In this document: in pieces, positions 57,682 to 64,000 of the stretch
How the letters are laid out: every line of letters starts with the position of its first letter
Numbering within the stretch: position 1 is the stretch's first letter
Assembly (NCBI GenBank): GCA_021730635.1
Contig: JAJNNC010000007.1
Span: 381,000-444,999 of the forward strand
DNA length: 64,000 bases
Reading direction: 5' to 3'
Source of the DNA: Catalimonadaceae bacterium JC749
GTDB lineage: Bacteria; Bacteroidota; Bacteroidia; Cytophagales; Cyclobacteriaceae
Program-made: the position numbers and the translations under genes
Notes under the pieces: generated by a model
The model's input: the letters and a program-made list of their open reading frames with translations, nothing else
Databases searched by the model: none
Told to the model about the DNA's origin: nothing

Positions 57682-59589
57682 CTACGGCACCACATGGGTA
57701 GCGCCTAACAATTGGTTGAGGGCCCGGTTGGCCACCCGTACCACATACTTGTTTTTATCGTTCATCACCTGCTGCAGAGCCGGAATAGCAGGCCGGGCTT
57801 GTTCGCCCATTTCATCCAGCACAATGGCTGCATGCAACCGCTCCCACTCCTGATCGCTTCGCAGAGCCTGCTGCAGCACTTTGATGGCTACCTCACACCG
57901 CTCCATTTTGCACAGGGCACGGGCGGCCGCAATGCGTACGATCATGGCACTATCCTGTAGGTTTCTCTCCAACAAGCCTGCCTGCGACCGGGCTTGGGCT
58001 GCCAGATTTCCTAACCCGATGGCTGCCCAGTAGCGCACAGCAGCATCTGCATCCGAAAGATCATTGCCTAATACACTCACCGCTGAGGCACCTTCCGTCC
58101 AGCGACGAGCGGTTTCACTGATGCGTGCGATGGGCAAGGGGGCATCACCCCGGGCAATACTGTAAATGGCAGACTCTTGTGTCTGCTGTAGCCTTTCGAT
58201 CAAGGGTTCGGGAATCAGGCCGATATCTTTGGTATCTTCTGCCCACTGAATATGTGCCTGCCGCATTTCCTGCAAAATGTCTTGGTATTTCTCTTCATGA
58301 GCCAGGTTGAATAGTTCGTGAGGGTCTGCCTGCACATCAAACAGTTCTTCCTGCGGTTTTTGAGAAGCCATATAGTAGGCGGCCAGTGGAGGAAGGGCTC
58401 CTTCCTCATCCAGGCGGCGCCATTCTTTCATAATCACTCCTTTTTCCGGTGTATTCATATACTGAAAGAAAGGTTTGTAGGGCTCATAATAACGGATGTA
58501 TTTGTAACGCTTACTCCGCACTGCCCGGATCATATCATAGCGTTCATCCATACGGTCGCGGGCCGCGTAGGCATACTTTCTTTGCGGTTTCAGATCGTCA
58601 CCTAAAAAGGCGCTGCCCTGCATGTACCCGGGCACAGCTACCCCCGCCAGATGAAGCACAGTGGGAGCCATATCGACAAAGCTGATCAACGCATCGTTCA
58701 CTTCTCCGCCGCGAAAAGAACTGACTTTCCGGTATTTTTCAGGCAAATACACCAGGAGAGGCACCCGTAAGCCGGAGTCATACAGCCAACGCTTACCCCT
58801 GGGCAGTCCGACGCCGTGGTCAGAGAAAAAGAAAACAATAGTGTTCTCCGCTAGGCCATCCGCTGCCAGCTGATCCAGAATAGCCTGCACTTCCTGATCC
58901 ATAACGGCAATCACATTATAATAGCGCGCCCAGTCGCGCCTGACCAGCTCTGTATCAGGGTAATAAGGGGGAAGCGGCAATTGCTCAGGTTTCTGCTGTA
59001 TCGAATCGGCCAGATTTTCCACCACCCTGGCATAAATACTATCATTGGCAATGCGACTTTCGTGCGTGGTGTGCAGGTTGAATACAGAAAAGAAGGGTTG
59101 ATCCTTCTCCTTCCGGTTTCGCCAATGTGCCTGATGGCTGGATTCATCCCAGGCTGTGGGGGGTGTAGTGAACTGGTAATCTTCTTTCGCATTATTGGTA
59201 CAGTAATAGCCTGCTTCTCGCAGATATTCGGTGAAACAGCGAATGTCATTGGGCAACCGGGCCTGATTGCGCATATGATGCGTACCTATAGACGTTTGAT
59301 ACATCCCGGTAATCAGGGTAGAACGGGCAGGCGCACATACCGGTGCGGTTGCTATGGCATGGGTATACCGTATACTTTTCTTAGCCAGACGATCCAGATT
59401 CGGTGTGTGCACAAAAGGGTCACCATAGCTTCCGAGGTGAGGACTCATATCTTCCACCGTAATCCAAAGAATGTTGGGTCTTTCCGAAGCTTGCGCTCTG
59501 GCTGCCAAAAGAGATAAAAAAGTAAAAATCAGGAGCAGAATAAGCCTGGTCTGCCAACTACAGGCGTTGTAGCATCGGATATAACACAT
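57682..59589 (-). CDS. S1-family sulfatase with HEAT repeats
   Basis: A 635-residue sulfatase. A signal peptide spans about residues 1-33. The formylglycine motif is CAPAR (Cys85 in APVCAPARSTLITG), Cys-type, so it needs an FGE-type maturase encoded elsewhere. Metal-binding segments ILWITVEDMSPHLGSYG and FFFSDHGVGLPRGKR are intact. After residue 480 come HEAT-like helical repeats (ALRSDQEWERLHAAIVLDEMGEQARPAIPALQQVMNDKNKYVVRVANRALNQL), unusual for a sulfatase and probably protein-binding. Cleaves sulfate esters of an unknown glycan. Co-oriented between GH140-like and rhamnosidase genes. Confidence 0.9.
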   Translation of the reverse strand: MCYIRCYNACSWQTRLILLLIFTFLSLLAARAQASERPNILWITVEDMSPHLGSYGDPFVHTPNLDRLAKKSIRYTHAIATAPVCAPARSTLITGMYQTSIGTHHMRNQARLPNDIRCFTEYLREAGYYCTNNAKEDYQFTTPPTAWDESSHQAHWRNRKEKDQPFFSVFNLHTTHESRIANDSIYARVVENLADSIQQKPEQLPLPPYYPDTELVRRDWARYYNVIAVMDQEVQAILDQLAADGLAENTIVFFFSDHGVGLPRGKRWLYDSGLRVPLLVYLPEKYRKVSSFRGGEVNDALISFVDMAPTVLHLAGVAVPGYMQGSAFLGDDLKPQRKYAYAARDRMDERYDMIRAVRSKRYKYIRYYEPYKPFFQYMNTPEKGVIMKEWRRLDEEGALPPLAAYYMASQKPQEELFDVQADPHELFNLAHEEKYQDILQEMRQAHIQWAEDTKDIGLIPEPLIERLQQTQESAIYSIARGDAPLPIARISETARRWTEGASAVSVLGNDLSDADAAVRYWAAIGLGNLAAQARSQAGLLERNLQDSAMIVRIAAARALCKMERCEVAIKVLQQALRSDQEWERLHAAIVLDEMGEQARPAIPALQQVMNDKNKYVVRVANRALNQLLGATHVVP

Positions 59590-59672
59590 AAAATACAGTA
59601 CAGTAATTCTAATAACAGTATACTAAATTATTCTCTATTTTGCCTGCTTTTCCGGTACAAAATAGTCACTCC

Positions 59673-62036
59673 TCATCCATTCGTTTTCTTCGTCTCAGGC
59701 TTAAGGTCATACGTCAGCACAAAGGTATGGGTGCCACTTCCCAAGGATTCCCATACCACAAATTTTCCCTTTTGCTGTGCTGAAACGATAGTATTGTTAA
59801 GAGTGAGCCGGAATGGCTGTCCGACAGAGAAAGGCAAGGCCACACGAGCCTGCATGTTGGCCGGTAAACTGATGTCAAGCTGAAACCTTTCCTCCCTCAT
59901 CTCCCAGGCTACCTGTATGGTTCCACGAATAGTAGGCAGCTTGAGAGAAGCGTGCTGTATAGGTCCGGGTTGCGGTTGGATCAGTACTTTTGCAAAGCCG
60001 GGTTCCAGCGGACGAACACCCATCAAAAAACGAGGGATGATATTGGCAGGAGCGGCCCCCCAGGCATGGTTCCAGTCCTGGTTGGGTTTGTATTGATCAT
60101 CCCAGGCTTCCATGGTGATGGTAGATCCGGCTTGTATCATATGATACCAGCTTCTATCTTCCTGAGAGGTCAGCAGTGAGGCCGCATAGGAGGCTTCTCC
60201 TGCCCGATACAGCGATTCCAGCAGATATTGGGCACCATAGACACTACAGGCCATTCCTCTGGATTGGATAAAATTCACTACGGAAGCCACGTGTGCCTCC
60301 GGCACCAGACCAAAAGCCAAAGGAAACATATTGGCATGCAATGAGCTATGCGCACTACCCTCTCCATCTACATAGAGGCCTTGCTCCTGATTGAAAAGCT
60401 TTTGGTGAAATGATGTTTTTACCTTCCCGGCCCGTTCCTGAAAGAAAACAGCTTCTTCCGTTTTTCCCAGGGCTGTAGCCATACGCCCCATCAGCACCAA
60501 CGTGCGGTAATGAAACGCATTAACAACCGTGTTGATCGCACAAAACTCAAACCCATCCGTTTCTCCCGGATCGCCTTCCTGCAGATCCAGAGAACCTGGC
60601 TGAGGCCAGTCTACAATATCGGCTATCTTTTTCCCTTTGAACTGGCTTGCCTCGTATTTTACGGATCTTTCTACCCGCCGGGTAGTTTTGCCGGTCCGGG
60701 TACTGATCAGGCCATCTTCCCGGGCTAAACCCAACAGGGCTTTGGCTTTTAACAACTTAAAATACTTCTCAATCAGCGACAGATCGCCCGTATACATATA
60801 ATCCGCATAAGCCATCAGTACACTATGTAATATCCACTCGGTAGGCCAGGTAGCATGATGGAGCAAATATTCCAGGCTACGACGCGCCATCGTATATTCA
60901 CGGTCGGTGCAGTAATGCCCCAGCTGATTGATATAGGCATCCGATTCATAAGGTACTCTCTCTCGGTCACCATCCACATAGATACCGGTGAAGCTGGTGG
61001 CTTTGATAGAATATTTGCAAAGATCCCATACCTTGTTGAGCACGGGGTCAGAAGAGTGAAAGGTGGCTGCTTCCTCATCGAAGGGATGATGTACGACAAG
61101 CTGGCGGGCTTCTTCCAAACGGATAGGTTGATGGTTCCCAGTCACAGATGCATAACGGAAGGGTAGCACTTCTCCCGCATATGAAGGCATTTTGATGGCT
61201 TTCTTGCGGGTATTCCTGGCATCTGGCAAGATTTCCAGTTGGTAAGTATAGGTCCCTTTTTTCAGAAGAAATGCTGTTTTCAAATACCGGCGGCTTCCCC
61301 CCGGGTCGGGATGAATGCTATTTTCGGATGCCAATACTTCGCCCAACTCGACCACTACCGGCACCGCTTCCTCCTGACTGTATACTCGGAGCGACAGGCT
61401 ACCAAAGGCTGCTTTCCCAAAATCGATGAAAAAGGTGTTGTCTGCTTTTGCCTGAACCGCCACGGGCAACACTTCATGCTTTTCTAACGGATAATAACTG
61501 ATGCCTTCTTTCGGGTGCACGTAAAATGCCTGAGGAACCGCATAATCACTCCTTTCGCCGGCAGCATTCCAGGTGCGTACACTCCAGTAATACACCCGGC
61601 CCGGCAACAGGCGGGCTCCCTGATAGGTTACCTGCGCTGACCGAGAGGATGGCACTTTTCCGGAATTCCACAGATTCCCTTGCTGCCGATCCATTATATT
61701 CCGATCATCCGCTACGAGTAGCTGAAAGGCGCTCTGCACTGCCCCTGCCTGTTTGTCTGCGACTATCCAACTAAACTTCGGACGACGTGACCGGATCCCG
61801 ATGATCTCATAGGCATGTGGTGATGCGGCTGCTTGTTCCAGGCTAATACTCGTAGGGTAAGCTTGTTTTGAAACACGGTGTGGAAAAGCAATCAGTTCGC
61901 ACATCAACCCTGTGGGGGCTGCAAACACTCCTTTTTCCATGGGGGTTTCGGCTGCCACAAAGTCTGCAGCCTGTGGTGTCGTCGGTGGCTTAGCAGATAA
62001 GCGGGATAAAAATTTTTTGATGGTAGCGTATTTCAT
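59673..62036 (-). CDS. GH78 alpha-L-rhamnosidase
   Basis: A 787-residue enzyme. The catalytic (alpha/alpha)6 part has GIYVDGDRERVPYESDAYINQLGHY, the GH78 signature with Asp and Glu in the active site, and AGSTITMEAWDDQYKPNQDWNHAWGAAP at the second acidic cluster. Fibronectin-like and beta-sandwich domains precede it (RRPKFSWIVADKQAGAVQSAFQLLVAD, VYYWSVRTWNAAGERSDY). No classical signal peptide is seen at the chosen ATG, odd for a PUL enzyme; it may be cytoplasmic or use another start. It removes rhamnose from pectic (RG-I) or ulvan-type glycans. Gap to the next gene is 71 bp. Confidence 0.9.
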   Translation of the reverse strand: MKYATIKKFLSRLSAKPPTTPQAADFVAAETPMEKGVFAAPTGLMCELIAFPHRVSKQAYPTSISLEQAAASPHAYEIIGIRSRRPKFSWIVADKQAGAVQSAFQLLVADDRNIMDRQQGNLWNSGKVPSSRSAQVTYQGARLLPGRVYYWSVRTWNAAGERSDYAVPQAFYVHPKEGISYYPLEKHEVLPVAVQAKADNTFFIDFGKAAFGSLSLRVYSQEEAVPVVVELGEVLASENSIHPDPGGSRRYLKTAFLLKKGTYTYQLEILPDARNTRKKAIKMPSYAGEVLPFRYASVTGNHQPIRLEEARQLVVHHPFDEEAATFHSSDPVLNKVWDLCKYSIKATSFTGIYVDGDRERVPYESDAYINQLGHYCTDREYTMARRSLEYLLHHATWPTEWILHSVLMAYADYMYTGDLSLIEKYFKLLKAKALLGLAREDGLISTRTGKTTRRVERSVKYEASQFKGKKIADIVDWPQPGSLDLQEGDPGETDGFEFCAINTVVNAFHYRTLVLMGRMATALGKTEEAVFFQERAGKVKTSFHQKLFNQEQGLYVDGEGSAHSSLHANMFPLAFGLVPEAHVASVVNFIQSRGMACSVYGAQYLLESLYRAGEASYAASLLTSQEDRSWYHMIQAGSTITMEAWDDQYKPNQDWNHAWGAAPANIIPRFLMGVRPLEPGFAKVLIQPQPGPIQHASLKLPTIRGTIQVAWEMREERFQLDISLPANMQARVALPFSVGQPFRLTLNNTIVSAQQKGKFVVWESLGSGTHTFVLTYDLKPETKKTNG

Positions 62037-62107
62037 ATTAAATGATAGAACTACAATGAATGAGGAGGCAGACGCTTCTACCTATGCCTGGTGTAAACAG
62101 CAATGCG

Positions 62108-63787
62108 CTAGTCTTCTCTTTTCAGCAGCAGTATCCAGTCTTCCATCCCCGGGGCTTCCAAACGGGTGTCTCCCCCGCCCTGTATCTTTTTATCTCTGTA
62201 CCAGGAACCCGTATCCGGATCAAACCACTGCACGGTATAATTTCCTCTTCTAAGCCTCATATCTACAGCAGGCACAGTCCGCTGCGGTTCATCGGTTTCA
62301 GGATTTTCTCCACTAGGATTGGCCAGATAAATAAGGTAGTGGTTTGCATTATAAGCACATTTCCAGCGCAAGGGATCATTACCCACCAGCGCATCATCAG
62401 GCTCCATACCTACTAAGGTGAGCTGCGTATCCCGGAAGAACTGATGGATATGCCGAAAATCATGGCCTCCCTGGTATAACATACCTGCCCGGTTGGCATC
62501 AAAATAACCAGACAGCCCTTTGTCTTTTCCACCAAAAGTGGTCGGTTGTAAGATCACTTCTCCGTAAGGCCCTCTGTATTCCTGATCCTGGTAACGTTCG
62601 TAGGTTTTCAAGCCTCCGTAGGTAGCATGTCCGCCGGAAAGGAGAGAACCCCACATCAGCCGACGAAAAAAATACCGCCGATTGGCGGGAGGACGATACA
62701 GCTCGTACCGATCCTCATCCAACACCACCGGTTGTTGACCTTTCTGGCGATATTCCAGGATCAACTTTCCATCTACTTCGTCCAGATCTTCCAGCGTCAC
62801 TATATCCGACCAGTCCTCATGCACAAAATCATAGCCGTCGAACCGTGATTGATGGTTGGTGATCAGGGTGCCCCAAGGTTCCCGCTGCGCCATATCATTC
62901 CCCATCCGACGAATGGTCTCCGGCAACACTTCCCGGCCTTCCAGACTATCTTTCTGTACAATTTTACGATCGTTGGTCAGCGTCCACTGCACATTGGGAA
63001 AGGAGGACCAACGTGCCTGTGCATAGCGGCCTACCATTTGAGCGATGGTATCCTGCTGTCCATATCTTCTGATCAGTTTGGTATCTTCCGCATAGGGTAT
63101 CAGTTGTAATATGATCTGAGGATGATGCTCCAGGGCATACAGGATGCGCCTTTCTATTTCTTTCCAGTAAAACAGGGCCAGGTCTTTTCCATTGGGAATA
63201 AACAAATCGCTGACATCGCCCCATTGCATAGAAAACCAGGTACGAATTTTAGTAGCTCCCATTTCAGCGGCCTGATCTATATATTCCTGCCAGAAAGGTT
63301 CGGAAGGCACGACATATCGATAACCCGTGTCGCCTATGTGTAGAAACCAGTCTCCATTATCATAGGCAAACTGATAAGGGTCCTCAGGATGGATTCTCAG
63401 TTTTCCTTTGAAGGTTGATGGTTTTACCGCAAAAGTGCCAGACTTTCCATCCAACCCGGGATTGTTAGAAACGCTACGCCACTGCCAGGTACCTAGCACA
63501 TCACAATAAGCCCTGGCTATGAATTGGGTGCCTCCATCGAAGAAACCTTCTACTGATACCTCGGAACCATCGGGCCGGATAAAAGTTATTACTAAGGTGA
63601 TATCATAATAAGGACTTTTATTCTCCGGTATGGCATCCAACGTGATCTCATAAATGCCCCGGTGCCAGGCGGTGGGAGCATCACTACTGACAGGTGGCTG
63701 AGAAAAAGTAAAACAGGGAGGACCCGCAAGCAAGATGACAATGATCAGGAACATTATTCTCCAGGTAGAGATCATATCATTTATCAT
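62108..63787 (-). CDS. DUF5060 glycoside hydrolase-like protein
   Basis: A 559-residue protein starting at ATG 63787; an alternative ATG at 63775 (MISTWRIM) would also give a signal peptide, while the earliest frame start is TTG. It has a signal/anchor (MFLIIVILLAGPPCFTFSQ), an N-terminal DUF5060 beta domain (VTFIRPDGSEVSVEGFFDGGTQFIARAYCDVLGTWQW), a TIM-barrel-like part (LHIGDTGYRYVVPSEPFWQEYIDQAAEMGATKIRTWFSMQWGD) and a C-terminal beta domain (YTVQWFDPDTGSWYRDKKIQGGGDTRLEAPGMEDWILLL) like that of the GH140-like protein at 56084. Catalytic residues are not assigned. It is the first gene of the run 63787-56084. Confidence 0.82.
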   Translation of the reverse strand: MINDMISTWRIMFLIIVILLAGPPCFTFSQPPVSSDAPTAWHRGIYEITLDAIPENKSPYYDITLVITFIRPDGSEVSVEGFFDGGTQFIARAYCDVLGTWQWRSVSNNPGLDGKSGTFAVKPSTFKGKLRIHPEDPYQFAYDNGDWFLHIGDTGYRYVVPSEPFWQEYIDQAAEMGATKIRTWFSMQWGDVSDLFIPNGKDLALFYWKEIERRILYALEHHPQIILQLIPYAEDTKLIRRYGQQDTIAQMVGRYAQARWSSFPNVQWTLTNDRKIVQKDSLEGREVLPETIRRMGNDMAQREPWGTLITNHQSRFDGYDFVHEDWSDIVTLEDLDEVDGKLILEYRQKGQQPVVLDEDRYELYRPPANRRYFFRRLMWGSLLSGGHATYGGLKTYERYQDQEYRGPYGEVILQPTTFGGKDKGLSGYFDANRAGMLYQGGHDFRHIHQFFRDTQLTLVGMEPDDALVGNDPLRWKCAYNANHYLIYLANPSGENPETDEPQRTVPAVDMRLRRGNYTVQWFDPDTGSWYRDKKIQGGGDTRLEAPGMEDWILLLKRED

Positions 63788-63930
63788 TAAATCTGTATGG
63801 ATTGGCCGCAACCTGGTAGTTTCTATCCATCAAGATAGTACAGGATAGAGGCTTTGTGGTTTATCGCTATCTTGAAATATTAATTCTACCGTAATCTATA
63901 TTTTTCAAACGTAAGATAAAATCATTTTCC

Positions 63931-64000
63931 ATGGAAACAGAAAAGAGTAATTACCGACATGTAGATTATTTATGGGAGGAGGGTCAGGCAGGCAAGCTGT
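63931..64000 (+). CDS. Start of a probable rhamnose-catabolic aldolase/dehydrogenase
   Basis: The window ends 70 nt into a plus-strand gene. The 23 codons read METEKSNYRHVDYLWEEGQAGKL. The FxHVxYLWD/E-type start resembles the bifunctional rhamnulose-1-phosphate aldolase/short-chain dehydrogenase of Bacteroidota. That fits the adjacent rhamnosidase gene, but only the first residues are visible, so the assignment is a guess from this stretch and context. The gene is divergent from the hydrolase run; a promoter region of about 140 bp separates them. Confidence 0.5.
   Translation, partial: METEKSNYRHVDYLWEEGQAGKL

Noticed and set aside
1..64000. tRNA or rRNA genes and insertion sequences
   Set aside because: No T-loop signatures, rRNA segments or transposase-like proteins were seen on either strand by reading; a tRNAscan or Rfam search was not possible.

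Overview
The window looks like a chromosomal segment of a Bacteroidota bacterium, most likely order Cytophagales and possibly marine. The evidence is a SusC/SusD pair, five large two-module FtsX/MacB-type permeases, DUF6090 and DUF2911 proteins, an lptC/CBS-hemolysin/PpiD-like neighbourhood, and several upstream regions carrying the Bacteroidota -7 motif (TAnnTTTG). Start codons rarely have a Shine-Dalgarno sequence; the gene at 39544 is a clear exception. No rRNA, tRNA, CRISPR array or transposase was seen.

Layout. 1-4.3 kb: envelope genes (end of lptC, a small membrane protein, a CBS-domain hemolysin-like protein, a PpiD-like periplasmic foldase). 4.3-15.9 kb: single genes (membrane metallophosphoesterase, FtsX-type permease, DUF2911/TPR protein, outer-membrane barrel, cupin, AraC regulator, DUF6090 protein, cytochrome c lipoprotein, alpha/beta hydrolase). 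15.9-22.4 kb: an AT-rich accessory region in which every gene lies on the minus strand and is bounded by imperfect palindromic spacers, as in a cassette array. It holds a GNAT, an ORC/Cdc6-like ATPase translationally coupled to a HEPN-like protein, a SIR2-domain protein, a VOC protein and a metallopeptidase. SIR2 + HEPN-like + ATPase is a plausible but unproven anti-phage module.

22.4-38.3 kb: four tandem FtsX-type permeases read leftward from one sigma-54-type promoter at 34186-34201. Divergent from them are a BNR-repeat lipoprotein, an NtrC-type response regulator and its histidine kinase, which are the natural controllers of that promoter. The spacers between the permeases carry a striking repeat: long arms of ACCGT-type 7-8 nt units in inverted orientation around a conserved asymmetric core of about 30 nt. 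One copy contains a four-helix-bundle (S23/IVP-like) gene within its arm; two copies are solo. I regard this as the best candidate for an undescribed element.

38.3-48.2 kb: housekeeping and small unknown genes (PhnZ-like HD oxygenase, neutral ceramidase-like protein, NarL/DesK-type two-component pair, glycosyltransferase, MiaE, orphan DNA methyltransferase). 48.4-53.4 kb: a SusC/SusD transport locus with a third lipoprotein. 53.6-56.0 kb: TerC, PfkB-type sugar kinase and GNAT. 56.1-64 kb: a leftward run of carbohydrate-active genes (GH140-like, S1 sulfatase with HEAT repeats, GH78 alpha-L-rhamnosidase, DUF5060 hydrolase), followed by the divergent start of what looks like a rhamnose-catabolic aldolase/dehydrogenase. 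Together these suggest use of a rhamnose-containing, probably sulfated polysaccharide.
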